From Promerops cafer (taxonomy: Eukaryota; Chordata; Aves; Passeriformes; Nectariniidae), in assembly GCA_013398275.1 (NCBI GenBank), contig VZSE01008784.1, positions 159,921-223,920 on the forward strand: a DNA stretch of 64,000 nt, written 5' to 3'. The stretch's first letter is position 1. Each line of letters starts with the position of its first letter. The notes under the pieces were generated by a model that saw only the letters and a program-made list of their open reading frames with translations, was not told the DNA's origin and made no database searches. Shown piece by piece: positions 36,394-48,484 of this stretch. A program made the position numbers and the translations under genes.

Positions 36394-38794
36394 CTGCAGT
36401 CAGATGCTCCTGGTGGTGGGAGTGTTTCTCTGGCTGGTCATTGATAAACATCAAGATCACCTTCAAATGAAGTGGTGGCATTGCCTGCCAATCTTTGTTG
36501 TCTTTGTACTTAACACACTAATTCCAGGTGTTCCTTTTCCAGGAAGCTCAGCCCATTTGCAGTGCTTCTATTTGATAAGGAATATCTAAAGCTGATCGTG
36601 GCACAAGGATCAGACAGACTCTCTGAGGTTCCTTTCAACCCTTAGAGTGTGACCCTGGGAGCTGGCTCCTACCAAAACTCGAGCCAGGAGCAAACTGTCT
36701 TGCACCTGACTTATCTGCTTCTCCCAATATTGCCCTAAAACAGGTTTTAGGGATTTTACCTGGACAATAAGGCAATCCTCTAAGTTGGCCAGCACAGAGC
36801 AAAACAGGCAAGTCCAGGATGCAATTCATCTCCTTGTACACCAGACAGCCAAGCTTATGTGGGTGAGCAAATCCCTTCAGGTGTCTGTTCCTCACCTTTA
36901 AATACCCAGGCAGCAAAGACGAGCAGGTCAGGTGAAGGAATCTGATTTTAGTGAAAGTAAACCCTTTACCTTTGTCCTGCCAAAATTGAAAACTCTTTTG
37001 CCTCCCCAGAACGTGCAAGTGTCTTGTGGTGCAGCCCCTGGATACACCTGTCAGAATATTTTTTCGGGTTGTTTCTTTTTTTTTAAGAACAAGCAACTTT
37101 ATGCCAGTTGCTGTTAAAAATGTGCTTTTTTCAGCAGTTGGGGAGGTCAAGCCACAAGTCCATTGGTATAAATCGCTCTCACTCTCAGCTGACATCTTGC
37201 CAGAAGCTGGTTAAAAGCACTTTTAGGGCTCAGAAAGAGCCCTGCAGAGGACAAAAAGCCTTCACTGGGGTGAATCACCATCTGCTCTAACAGGGGCACA
37301 TCCTTCCCAGGGCTACTGGGAGGACCTGTGCTCAGGAATGCTTTATTCTTGGAGGAAGCCATTAAAAAAAAATATGAGGAAGGGTGGGGTTACAATCGCT
37401 GATGTTATAAAAGAGTAAAAACTTTTTCATTAACCCATCATCTGATCTGCAGTAACTAAATACCCATATTTGTGATCTTAAAACTTAGGGATTGCCGAAG
37501 TGAAGGGCTGGCTCAGGCCACTCCTACATTTCTCCAGGTGGGAAAGCCCACCTGGGATGTGCTGATGCTGATCAATAATCCTTCAGCACCACGGGCTTGT
37601 GGGCTTAGAAGAGTCAGAGGAGTCCAAGGCTGGCAATTTTTCTGTCACTACTGAGCTGAGAAAAGGCTGCTGAGCTCTGACTTACAGAAACCAGTGATCC
37701 TCTGCATCATTCAGGAGCACAGGAGGTGAAAGGGAGGCTATGGGAATAGGAGATTTAGGTTTCAGACTGAGCAAGTCTGAGAAAAATATGTCTGGGAGCC
37801 ATCTGACCTGGGCTTTGCTATTTACTGTGCGTTTCTTGCCTAACTAACACAACTCATAAGGCTGGAATGTGTAGTAGCCCGAGAGAGAGCCTGTTTTCAT
37901 TGTATATGAAAGCATAATAAAAGCAAAGCTTGCTCCCAGAGAGCTTCAGAGACTTAGAAAAAAATGTTGTTCATATTTGAGAAGACAGAGGAAGGATGAA
38001 AAAACCAATGACACATCCAGGAGTAAACAGAAGGCAGAGGTAGGTAGGAGATGAACCCAGCTATCCTGGCAGCCTGCTGCTTTGTCCTCTCTGACTGGCA
38101 GAACCAAAAGCTGGAGGAAGGAAAGGACTGGCACATAAAACCAGGCAAAAACAGGCAGATGTGATTTTTAGGAAGGATACCTCTTTGCAAGGGCAGCAGA
38201 TTTCCTTATCTCATTGATGCCTCTGTTCCCTGAGCATAATTATTCACTGTCCCCTTCTACCACCAATACCAAAAGCAGCAGGAAGCCACTGATCCTCTTC
38301 TTCTGTGCTTCCCATCTCCATCCATCCCCCCTGACATGTGCTGTGGGCACAGAGTGTGCAGCCCAGTGACAGAGCAATGTCCCTCTGTGATGAACTGCAT
38401 CTCCTCCTGTGACACGTTTGCTCTGCCAGAGAGACAGCCCCGAATGGAGCAAGGAGCAACAAAGAGCCCATAAAGGAGATAATTTATCCCCTTCCCAGAC
38501 ACATCCATGAAAGCAACTTATCTTCCCCTTCATCCACCCAGAGCCAGGATGTGGCTCTTATCTGCCTGTAAACCAGACAGAGAGTGGAGCATGTTGCCCT
38601 TTAAGGTCAACCTGTTGGGAAAAAAAAAGAGAAGAAGTAGCATTTTTAAGCCTTGTTTTTTTTCCTAGCAGCTCGGGTGTGTTGGACATGCCTGTCATCA
38701 TGGCAATCTCTGGGAAATGGGACCTGTGCCTGCTTTTTGTGTTCCTCTTGGAGCTCTTATCCCTGATTTTTGAGCTCCATTTGCTCAGGGCAAG
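36394..38794. other. Unique non-coding DNA
   Basis: No gene or repeat recognised. A 186-codon minus-strand frame (36635-37195) has no domain I can name. Confidence 0.55.
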
Positions 38795-39216
38795 CCCCAA
38801 GGAGGCCACAAAGATGCTTGGATGGCTGCAGCACCTCTGTTATGAAGAAGTCTGGAGAGGAGAAGGCTTTGGGGAGACCTTATTGCAGCCTTCCAATACA
38901 TGAAGGGGGTTAAGAGATGGAATAAGACATTTTACAAGGACGTGTAGTGGCAAGACAAGAGACGAGAGTTTTAAACTAAAAAGGGTAGATTTTGATTGAA
39001 TATAAGGAAGAAATTCCTGGCTGTGAGGTGGGGAGGCCCTGGCACAGGTTTCCTACAGAAGCTGTGGCTGCCCCTGGATCCCTGGCAGTGTCCAAGGCCA
39101 GGTTGGATGGGGCTTGGAGTACCCTGGGATAGTGGGAGGTGTCCCTGCCCATGGCAGGGGTGGGACTGGATGACCTTTAAGGTCCCTTCCAAAGCCAATC
39201 ATGCCCTGATTCCCTG
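38795..39216 (+). mobile_element. CR1 LINE 3' fragment, longer copy
   Basis: GGCTGCAGCACCTCTGTTAT, GTCTGGAGAGGAGAAGGCTT, GAGTTTTAAACTAAAAAGGG, TATAAGGAAGAAATTCCTGG, CCTTTAAGGTCCCTTCCAAA. About 420 bp kept; the terminal octamer tail is eroded. Confidence 0.92.
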
Positions 39217-39714
39217 GTTTTGTGTACAGGCAGCTGGACAATACAGTCAGTGCACAATGAGGTGTTACACAACCTCTGCTAACAGAAAGCTCTCTGGTGG
39301 CTGAGGTGAATCACATTCCTGCCAATCCTGGCTCTCTGTGGAGCTTCAGTCCCCAGCCCAGGAGTGGCCTCTGGCACAAAAGATGCCCAGTTCAAACAGG
39401 GTGAATTCACTCTTAAAGCTCAGTCAGATGAATCCCACCCTGGTGAGTCAGAGAGAAGGAACTGCAGTCATACAGGCATGTGTGATGAAGTATTTCCTTT
39501 CATTTCTCTTCCAGTCTCACTCCTGGTCATTTCACTGGATGCTTCCTGGTTCCTGTGTTAAGAGTAATAGTGAGCAACCACTTCCTACTCACCTTCTCCA
39601 TTCTTCCCCACTGTTCATGGTTCTAAAATGTCATTTTAGAAAAGAAACTAGAATAATTCCACACAAAAGACAAGGATACACTGCAGATTTAAGCAGCTCT
39701 GTGCTGTAACTCTC
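39217..39714. other. Unique non-coding DNA
   Basis: Nothing recognised. It may contain the unrecognisable 3' end of the old LINE that starts at about 39715. Confidence 0.5.
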
Positions 39715-41290
39715 TGTTTTGTTCACCATTCCCTTCCAGTAATTCCTAACATTCAGTTCCCCTGGGCTCTGATGCCAAGATCTCTTTTCTGAGTGGAAAT
39801 AGCTACCCCAGAGACCATCACTGTGTATGAGTATTTAGAGCTGCATTTCCCACATGTGCATTACTTTGCATTTACTAACACTCAGTTTCACCTGTCTCTT
39901 TGTTGCCCAGTGTTGAGATGATCCTACAGCTCCTGAAGGGAATATTAGTTTCAATTACCATTAATAATTCTGTGTCATCAGCAAATTTCATCACTCCTTT
40001 ATTGTCAGTCTTTTCCAAATCATTTACAAGCATGTTCAGGAACACAGTTCCCAGTGGAAAACCCTGCAGGACTCTCCTGGCAATGTTTTCCATCATCAAA
40101 ATCAATCGATTCTTTGTTTCTTACCTTTTAATAAATTAATAATCTACAAGAATAATTAATCCCACAACTTCATTTTTTGACTGCTCTGTTGAAAGACCAT
40201 GCTGACAAATCCCCCATTTCCACTACACCAGCTGGGTGATTTTAACACCCCTTCACAAACTCCTTCAAAACAGTTTGATTTGAGGGGGTTAATTCCTCTA
40301 AAAGAAGTGTTGCCTTTTCCCCAGCGTGTTGCATTTAGCCCTGGGACTATGGATGCTGTTCCTCCTTGCAGACCCCACCAGTGAGTTTAATCCAGATGTC
40401 AGCATTAATTTCCCAGGTCCTTATGCTGCCCTTCTCAAGAATTCCCAGCACAATTGCTGTTTTATATTCCCCTGCAGCTAAGTCTGATTGAAGTGACAAG
40501 CTTCACACCACGATTAATAACACAGTAGTTTTGTATCTCCATTCCTTCTCGAATCATGTTTCTTTTCTTTTCATTGATTTTTTATAATTTATTTTGCTAA
40601 CCCTTCCGCTAGGGATCATTCCTGTGATTGACTCTCTCCCTCTTCTTCCCCAAGATAAATGTTGGTGTAGGAACCATCTGAAACTACTCCACATTTGACA
40701 GGATTGGAAGAATTCATCAAACCTTTCTGCTGCACACAGTGACCCTCTCTTCCTTGCACATCTCCTTTACTCCACTAAAAAGTCCCATAGAGTTCCTGAC
40801 AGATTCTTGCACCAATAAATTGGTGCAAGGTTTTATTGATATTTCATTCCTTTAGTAAAATGTTTCTTCAGATCTTGTTGGCATAATTTATTGGTGTTTT
40901 ATGTTAAACTTCCAGATATTGAGTTTCTCCTATGCCTCATTTCTCATTTAGATCTTTTCAAGGATTTTGTTTTGCTTCAATCACTTTTAGTCTTTTACTA
41001 GCCACTTATTTATCTCCATTTAGTCTTTTTTCAAAATCCTTTTAATACATGATAAATATTTATCCTCTGAGCATCCAGTTTGTTGCCAGCAAAGTATTTA
41101 CTTTACCATATACAAGAACGTTGTGATTTTTACCATTTCTTATAGTTTCTTTTTGAAAGTTTTCCCCTTTTTGATTAAGTTCAACCCCTTTTGGGGCATA
41201 AAGTTTCATTAGTGGACTTTTTTATCTTTTCCTCCTTTGCAAATATTTGAGTTTATGTGCATCATATTCACTGTCACAGTACAGCATAGG
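39715..41290 (-). mobile_element. Ancient CR1-L3-like LINE ORF2 remnant
   Basis: Read on the minus strand, 39875-40105 still encodes a recognisable piece of CR1/L3-type reverse transcriptase. Residues LNMLVNDLEK are followed by KFADDTELL, the FADD catalytic-box motif C, and then, after a frame break, ATKRQVKLSVSKCKVMHMW. The rest aligns by eye to the plus-strand appearance of this family in turtles and crocodilians: CCAAGATCTCTTTTCTGAGT, GTGCATTACTTTGCATTTAC, TCATCAGCAAATTTCATCAC, and ACACCACGATTAATAACACA further 5'. Stops and indels break the frame throughout, so it is a pseudogenised remnant. At the high-coordinate end the match fades, so that boundary is approximate. Confidence 0.8.
40806..40829. 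repeat. Perfect 10-bp inverted repeat
   Basis: CTTGCACCAA, loop TAAA, TTGGTGCAAG. It lies inside the ancient LINE remnant and is possibly a chance palindrome. Confidence 0.8.
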
Positions 41291-41824
41291 TTGCTTTTGG
41301 AAGCTGCTGGAATTCCCAGGCTTCAGGAGTAAGGAAATAAAATCTGGTGATTCCTCCTGTATCATGCCATTCTTTGCATAGTTTTTTTTTTAACCACTTT
41401 TATACCTCTGGTAGAGAGCAGAAAAAGCTGGCCTCTGAGAGGTGAGAGTACACTGAGGATGACCCATCATTTAATGATAGCCTGATTATAACCAGAGTTA
41501 ATTTCAAAGCTAGATTTTGTTGTACCAGATCTCATCTAGTCCAGCTTTTAACCTCTCTAGGAATATTCTGAAGCTGTTGCAATAATCACTCATGCCCATG
41601 GTGAAGAACTGCACTTTAAAACCAGACAATTTCTTTTCTGCATTTTGTTTTTTACTTTTCTCTTGCTATCTCACTATTCACCTTTGTCTTCACTGGGCAA
41701 ATTCCATCTGCTGCTGCAGTCTCACAGTCTGCCCATGCAGTCCCCATCTGCACACAGACATGTGAGACCATGTCAGAAGTCCTGTTTAAATACAGGTAGG
41801 AGACATCAGCTGCTCTTGCCCGTC
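41291..41824. other. AT-rich spacer between two old LINE remnants
   Basis: No feature can be assigned firmly. CTCATCTAGTCCAGC near 41532 resembles an old CR1 3' start and could belong to the remnant that follows. Confidence 0.4.
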
Positions 41825-42320
41825 AGCTCATCCCAGCAGTCAAAGAAGTTGTCCAAACACAGCCTGTTCTCAGTAAATCGTGTTCATAATACCCTTTTTT
41901 GTTTAACTCCCGTGCCTGTAAACAGCTCACAGGGAGACTTGTCCCATTATTTTCCAAAGGTCTGAGGAAAAGTCAGACAGATTTAAGTTCCTTGGATCCT
42001 TTTACCTGCATCTTTGAATCTGAATGGGATGTTTGCCTTTTCCCACCAGGAAACTCCAGGAGTTGCCACATTCATTCAGACATTGGCCAGCACCCTCAAT
42101 ATCCTTGTCCTTGTCTTGTGGACTTGCAGTTGCCTACAAATGCTCCTGATTTAATCCTCCCCTACTCTGAGTAGTGTCTTTCTTCCCCTGCCAGGAGGCA
42201 GGTAGATCTGGGAAGTTTGGAGAAGAAGGCTCCAGTAAATATTGAAGCTAAGAAAGCACTTGGCTATTTCCCTATAAAGCATCCTACACGGTTTTGCTGC
42301 AGCAGAGAAAGCAGCTGCCT
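41825..42320 (-). mobile_element. Old CR1 ORF2 (reverse transcriptase) remnant
   Basis: The plus strand shows the reverse complement of the CR1 RT coding region in order: CTCAGTAAATCGTGTTCATA, TAAGTTCCTTGGATCC, GCATCTTTGAATCTGAATGG, GATGTTTGCCTTTTCCCACC, GTGGACTTGCAGTTGCCTAC, AAATATTGAAGCTAAGAAAG, GCAGCTGCCTCTGTGACC. The order matches CR1 ORF2 read backwards, with many indels. No open frame survives. Confidence 0.65.
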
Positions 42321-43446
42321 CTGTGACCTTTTCCTGGAGCACTTTCAATCAGAGACACGCTTTTAGGGGTGGCTTTTCTGTGCAATGCCATCATCATCAG
42401 AGCAGAGCTATGGGATACCTGATGATGGTATCAGCTGCTTGTTTCAGAGCTAAAGCTGTTTTTCTTCACATGTTGGACAAGGCTCGGTAAATGCTAACCC
42501 TTCCCACAGATGCTGGATTTCAGCAGAGCTGTGATTAGAGAGCCCTGCCAACAGGTCTGATACTGCTGGCTAGGGGGCAGGAGGAAGAGAATCCTCTTCA
42601 TCACTGCTGCAGGACAAGGAGTCATCCATCAGTTACCACTGACCCACAGCTCAGGATTAAAATCCCAATGCACAACCACCACAATGCAAAGCTGGGCTGC
42701 AAGAGAGGAGGAAGGAGTGTTGCTGCAGTCCATCCTGTCTGTCGATTTTGTGGGATCAGGTTCTGCCTTTGGTGTGGCTCAGTCCTTGCTCCTGATTTGT
42801 CTTGTGCCCCAAAGCAGAGTCCAGCTCTGGGTTTGCACAGGGTGAGTTGGAGGAGGTTGGGCTGACACCTCCTTGCTCAGAGAACCATGTCTGGAGCTCC
42901 TGGGCTCCACTACTAATTAGAACACGGGTACATTTTTAATCTGTTCCTCTTTCCACACTGCCAAGCTCTTTCCTTTCCCCCTGCCCCACTGTTCCTTCCT
43001 TAAATCCAGCCCTCTCTTGTTGTGGCTCTGGTCTGAAGTCACACTGAAACCTGCCTTTCGTTTCTCTGCCTTTCCCACGTGCCAGCTTCCCTCCCCTCCC
43101 TCTGCTGCCTGCAATTTACCTTCTGCCCCTTCACTGACACAGATGGGATTTCACATTTAAACAATGTTCCACCTTGTACCATTTCCCCCTGATAAGTAGA
43201 CACAGTCCCAGAGTGACTCAGCCCCGTGGCACGCAGGTAATTTCTCCAGCTGCCTCTCATGGCATTCCTCCCTGGTGCCTGCCTGTGAGAGATTCCCACA
43301 TTCTGGATGTTTGTGTGTGCCTCAGGTGACTGGATAGCCTGTTTGCAGTGCACAAGGATGTAATGTACACATTTAATAGAAATCTTCATAGCAGCTCTGT
43401 CTTGAAAACCTCAAACTGTCCTCATTAGGAGAAAAAGTGTTGAACT
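42321..43446. other. Unique non-coding DNA
   Basis: No gene or repeat recognised. Confidence 0.5.
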
Positions 43447-43600
43447 TTCCAGGGATGGGGCAGCCACAGCTTCTCTGGGCAACCAGTTCCAGTATTTCAC
43501 CACTCTCACAGGGAAGAATTTATTCCTAACATCCCACCTAAATCTCTCCTCTTTCTGCTCAAACCATTCCCCCTTGTCCATCACTACATGCCCTTTTAAA
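43447..43600 (-). mobile_element. CR1 LINE fragment lacking its 3' end
   Basis: CTTTCCAGGGATGGGGCAGC, AACCAGTTCCAGTATTTCAC, GGGAAGAATTTATTCCTAAC, ATTCCCCCTTGTCCATCACT. It begins in the middle of the CR1 3' region; the GGTTTGGGTTGGAAGGG end is gone, deleted after insertion. Confidence 0.85.
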
Positions 43601-43649
43601 CCATATCACAAAGTGCCACCTCTTGTGTTTTGAACAAGGATTCTGCCAC

Positions 43650-43765
43650 TTCCCTCGTTACAATGCTTAATCAATTTTCCAATGAAGAAACTTCTCATAA
43701 TATCCAACCTGAACCTTCCCTGGTGCAACCTGAGGCCAGTCCATCCTCTCTGCCCCATAACTACA
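43650..43765 (-). mobile_element. Second, older CR1 fragment
   Basis: ACAATGCTTAATCAATTTTC, CATAATATCCAACCTGAACC, TTCCCTGGTGCAACCTGAGG match the CR1 group with CAACTTGAGGCC. It abuts the fragment at 43447 but is a different subfamily, so this is a separate insertion. Confidence 0.75.
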
Positions 43766-44014
43766 CATCCATTTTTGCTGACGAATCTTGAAGATTTTCC
43801 TCTGTGACTGTTCTTGAGCTGCCTCATCTCTCAAGCGAGTGGTTGAGATGGGTTGGAATAACACCGTGAGAGACCCTGCCAACACAGACAGACATCACCA
43901 CAGAGAGAACCGCAGCTTTTCTCCCCCTCCAAACATATGTTCCTCTTGTTGCCATAACTGGGATCAGCTTGTTGGGGAGGCAGGCGAAGTGTCCCAAAAT
44001 CAGTAATAATTCCC

Positions 44015-44096
44015 TCCGCGGATGCGATGGGTTTGCGTCAGGATTACGGAGGCGAAACCCGGGACAGTTACAAATCTACGGAGCAGCGGTGCGCTG
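44015..44096. promoter_or_regulatory. CpG-dense 82-bp patch
   Basis: Ten CpGs in 82 bp (CCGCGGATGCGATGG, TTTGCGTCA, TTACGGAGGCGAAACC, CTACGGAGCAGCGGTGCGC) in otherwise CpG-poor DNA. The GCGTCA core resembles CRE/AP-1-type sites. A conserved regulatory element is plausible but is inference. Confidence 0.3.
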
Positions 44097-45895
44097 ATAA
44101 CAGGAAAGAGGGAGGAGGATCACATTCCTCCCAGCCCAGCAGGCTGGCAGTGCAAAAGGAATAAGAACATTTAGTGCTCTGCACACCAAACCCTCAGCCC
44201 GGCAAAGGGTGTGAGCCTTATCAGCTGGACAGGGACTTCATTCCTCCCCCAGCACCTCTGTGAGCCAGGTCGCACCTCGGAGGTGTGATCCCCTTCCCTG
44301 GTGTGCTTCTGCTTTGCATTTCTCAGCTGGGCACTTCCCCACCCCAAAAACCCCATTGGGTGGGCTAAATTAACCCTCTTTTGCTTCCAAAAGCAATATT
44401 TTGGGGTTCACCCACAAGTGACAGGAGATTTAATTGTCTGTTTTCCTTCACCTTTTTTATTCTGCTACCACAATGCCCAAAAATGTATCTTGTCTTCTTT
44501 TTCCCCCCTCCGTCCTTTTTTTCTTGGGCTTTGAGTACTGACAGATTCCTTTTTTCCAGCTCCCCAAGCAAGGCTTAGAGGGGTCAAAAATGTGCTTATT
44601 ATAGGTTTTTCTCAAGGCTGGCAGGTCAAGATGGTGCAATCTAATAATGGAGAAACATCCTCCTCCAGGCTGAGTCGTGCTGGTGAGGGTCCTGCTGGTG
44701 GAGGGTACCACAGGTCTGCCTGTGAACTGCCCAGAGAAACACTGTCAAATAGGGAAAAGAAAACTATAAATGAATAAATAAATAAGTCAGAGATGTTGAA
44801 AAAACACTTTTTTTACTCATTTTCAAACTGAAATGTTGAAGTGCTAAATTGCAAACCTGGTTGTGTTTTAAGCTGACCTTTCTTAAGAGCTTGCAGGGAT
44901 AAGCAGAAAAAGCCACCTGATTTGAAATGTTTCATTTTAAGACAAACCCAAAGTGATGACTCAGCCTGATGTGATTTTTGCCTGCTTTTCTATTCTGGTG
45001 AAGGAAAAAAAAAAAAAAAGAAAAAAAAATTCATTTTGGTTCAACCAATATCCAAATTTTGATTTTTGATTGACTATATTTTCTGAGAAGAGCTTCTGAG
45101 CCAAAAAATCTCCCAGATGAAGATGTAACACTCGTTCTGACTCTATGAAGCAGCTGATAACCACCAGATACTTTCTCTGTTCTTATGGAGGTCACCTACA
45201 TTTAGATAGGAATTTCTGGCACATATATATGAGAACAAGAGACTTCAATTCCCTATATCAACAGCAAAATCAGAAATCCCTCCTAAGTTCCTGGAACATC
45301 CCCCTCTGCTCAGTCTGCTGTAAATGACCCTCTTTGGACACACCTGCACCTAGGGAAGGACCTTGAAAATGAAGATGAGCCTTGGACACAACTAAAGAGC
45401 CTGACTGAACACCCAAAGAGCAGCTATCCTCCTTTCTTTTGAATTTACTTCCCATCTGACTCTACTTATTTATTTCTAACCAGTGAACCTCCTAAGCTGA
45501 CTCCAACCATGCCCTGAAGATGCACTGAGAACTGTGCAAGTGCTTAAAAGCTGTTTTCCATGCCTGCTCTGCATTCTGAGAGGAAAGCTGGACCAATTCT
45601 CATCCCAACTCAGCTGCAAAGGTGAAGTGGTTTTCAGGCAATGCTTCAGAAAGAAAAACCAGGTTCACCAAAACACATTTGTGCCTGGCCTGCTTACCTC
45701 CACACATGTTTTTAAGCAGCTGAGCCAGAGCTCTGGGATCAAAGTTAGGAATCTGTTTAAATTTTACATTGCAAATCTGTCTGAAGAGCAGGAATGTCAT
45801 GGTGGTGTCACCAACCCACATTCCCAATCCCTGAATGATAATAAGTCATGGCCAAGTCTCCCTCTGTGCCTTTTGAAAACAGAATAGTCTGAATG

Positions 45896-45948
45896 AATAC
45901 TTTAAATACTTTAAATACTTTAATACTTTAAATACTTTAATACTTTAT
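45896..45948. repeat. AATACTTTA tandem repeat
   Basis: Six to seven copies of an 8-9 bp unit (AATACTTTA / ATACTTTA). Confidence 0.85.
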
Positions 45949-46026
45949 TTACCGCTTGTGGAGGCAAAGCTTAGTCTGCAGCACTACTGGGGGAAGATAC
46001 AATCAGATATTTTGGAAAAGATTATT

Positions 46027-46098
46027 AGATGATCTTTATGGCCTGCAAGATGATTTTTAGGGTCCCTTCCAACCCAAAACATTCTCTGGTTCTGTGAA
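46027..46098 (+). mobile_element. CR1 LINE extreme 3' tail
   Basis: GATGATTTTTAGGGTCCCTT, CCAACCCAAAACATTCTCTG, GTTCTGTGA. Only about 70 bp remain. Confidence 0.8.
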
Positions 46099-46607
46099 AA
46101 GATGGTGTCTGCTCTCACTTTCACTCCCTAGACGGGTGCAGAGGAGAGGCACAGAGACACTGTGCTATTTGCCTGGAGGAAGCACAACACCAGTGACTAT
46201 TTGCCTTACCTTTTTGCAAACAAAAAATGTAGATTCTCGCTCTGAAGCTGATTCTCGGTCTCTTTTTGCATCCACCTTGCACACAGTGCTGACCCAGTCC
46301 CTGCCTCATGCTTTAGCACAGAGACAACAGGGTGGGACGTGCTTTAGGGTGGTCACACAGAAATACCGAGGCCCTTGGGCTCAGCTCTCTCCATCTGATG
46401 GCTCAGTCTGTTCCAGCAAACAGCCAGGTCACTGCAGTGCTTGCCAACAATGCTTGGCACAGGAATGTGGTGCTGATCACACCCTCAGAGCTTCCTGCAG
46501 CCGCTGGCACGACATCAACTTCCTTGTGCCAGGGCAGCACAGCAGCTCCTCCAGCCAGGCTGGAATTTTTGCCCTCAAATCCTCTGTTGCCTTCACTTAG
46601 AGCCACG
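46099..46607. other. Unique non-coding DNA
   Basis: A 168-codon frame spans it, with no domain I recognise; it is overlapped by an open frame on the opposite strand. Not called as a gene. Confidence 0.45.
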
Positions 46608-46685
46608 GGCTGATTTGGGTTGGAAGGGAGATCAGAGACTCTCTCGTTCCAAGCCCCCTGCAATGGGCAGGGATACCCTGGCAGT
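46608..46685 (-). mobile_element. CR1 LINE 3' tail fragment
   Basis: GGGCTGATTTGGGTTGGAAG, then CGTTCCAAGCCCCCTGCAAT and GGGCAGGGATACC. About 80 bp. Confidence 0.85.
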
Positions 46686-48192
46686 TTTGCTGTGCTTCTC
46701 CAGCTCCAGTTCAGCAAATTGGGAAGGATCCTGGTCACCTGAAGGCTAAAATGTCACCATTGCAAATTTACAGAAAAAGGAGGGCCGGGGTGGGCACGTG
46801 CCTTGCCCCAGTCCCACCACAGCAGGAGAGCTGAGCTTATTGAGCTCAGCTCCACATCAACCAACAATATTCCTTGCAAAACTTCCCACCGTCACCTTTT
46901 GGCCTAAAGAAATCTTTGTGGATCCCTCTGGATGTTTCCCTCAACCATTAATGCACAGTGTGGAATCGTGGGAATGTGTGGAGTATATTATGCCTTGATT
47001 CCTCTGAATTTTGAATTCACTTGGCTTTATTTGCCACACTGTTGTGATTATTATTTCATCAGCCTACCCCAAAACTCCTCTTTTGACCCCCACCTTTCAG
47101 CCACATTGACTGTGCAAAGTTCATTCTGGCTTTGTGTCCGTGCTTCTGAATCTCTCAAGAGGTTCTCCTTGCAAAGAGGGCTTTGTATCAGTGGGTATCA
47201 ATTGTTTCCTTCTCATGAAGTGAATTTTCTTTGATTTCTTGAATAGGAATCTGTGGAAGCGTAGACCTGGTCTCAGTGATCAGTGTGTCTCTTTAATTTT
47301 CACATACTCTCGTCCTAGGAAAGACAATTTTTCAATTTATTCAAAAAGACTACCTCTTAGTTTGAAACTTCTTTCAAGTAGCTCCACTAAAACAAAGGTT
47401 TTACTTAACAATGCATTTCCTTATGTTCTTTAACTCTCAAGAGCATGGGAGCATATAATCAAAATCCTGGCTAAACAGAAGTTTATTTTAAATAGAAATA
47501 TCTATAGAAATTATCAAGGAGGATGTTCCGTCAAACGTCACCGCTCCTGCCAAAAATACATCTCAGCTGGCATTGTATGATGGCCTCAAACCCACGGAAA
47601 GCTCCTGGAGGATAAACAATGCACTCCACTGCACTTCCAGGCTGCAGGACAGATGGTGACACAGGAGCTGTTAGCTATGGCTGAAGGATAAAATCAAAGG
47701 TCCCGAGAACTCAACATAATTGACGTGCTGGAACTTATTACAAGATAAAATATCTCCATTCCAGTGCTATTTCAGAATTGTGCCTGGGCACTCTCCCCAC
47801 TGCAGGTTCAGGAGGCTGCCTGCTGTAACATTTTTTATTGACTTCTGTGTGCACAGCAAGGCTTTGGAGGATGAATGCTCGGGGTGATGTCTCCAGAGGG
47901 TCAGACGATCTCTGCAGTCCCACTGCGCAAGTAGTGCTGCCTCAGCTCTAACCTGGGCAATTCTTCCTAGCCAGGAATATGGAATTCACTACCCAAACTC
48001 TTTGGTTTATAATTCCCTAGGTCGGTTGGATGAGTTTTGACAGGTTTGAAATTTTGGGGGTGGCAGTTTTGCTTGCAAGCAGTCCAGAATCCAAAATGCG
48101 ATGTTCTGTTTGGCCGTGAAAACCAAACATGGGGTCATTTAGGTGCTCAATATGACCCTTAGGTAGCTGAAGGCAGCCTAGAAAAAAGATGG
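46686..48192. other. Unique non-coding DNA
   Basis: No gene or repeat recognised. Confidence 0.5.
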
Positions 48193-48484
48193 AAAGCGAC
48201 TTTTACAAAAGCATGGAGCAACAGGACAAGGGGGAACGGCTTCAAACTGAAAGAGAGTGGGTTCAGATTATAAGTTACAAAAAAAATCTTTACTATGAGG
48301 GTGGTGAGACACTAGAACAGGCTGTCCAGGGAAATTTTGGATGCCCCATCCCTGAAAGTGTCCAAAGCCGGGTTGGATGGGGCTTGGAGCAGCCTGATCC
48401 AGTGGAAGGTGTCCCTGCCCATGGCAGGGAGTGGAACTGGATGATATTTGCAACTCAAGCCATTCCATGATTTTGTGATTCTAT
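48193..48484 (+). mobile_element. CR1 LINE 3' fragment
   Basis: CAAGGGGGAACGGCTTCAAA, AAATCTTTACTATGAGGGTG, GTGTCCAAAGCCGGGTTGGA, ending CCATTCCATGATTTTGTGAT. Plus strand. Confidence 0.92.

Larger units (their letters stand above)
43766..46026. other. Unique DNA with a CpG-dense patch
   Basis: It holds the CpG patch at 44015-44096, an A-rich run near 45007-45030 and the AATACTTTA tandem at 45896-45948. No gene recognised. Confidence 0.5.

Noticed and set aside
36635..37195. 186-codon minus-strand frame
   Set aside because: No domain recognised, no adjoining exons, and within the length expected for chance in this much DNA.
40806..40829. Perfect hairpin considered as a microRNA precursor
   Set aside because: A 10-bp stem is far too short for a pre-miRNA, and it lies in a decayed LINE.
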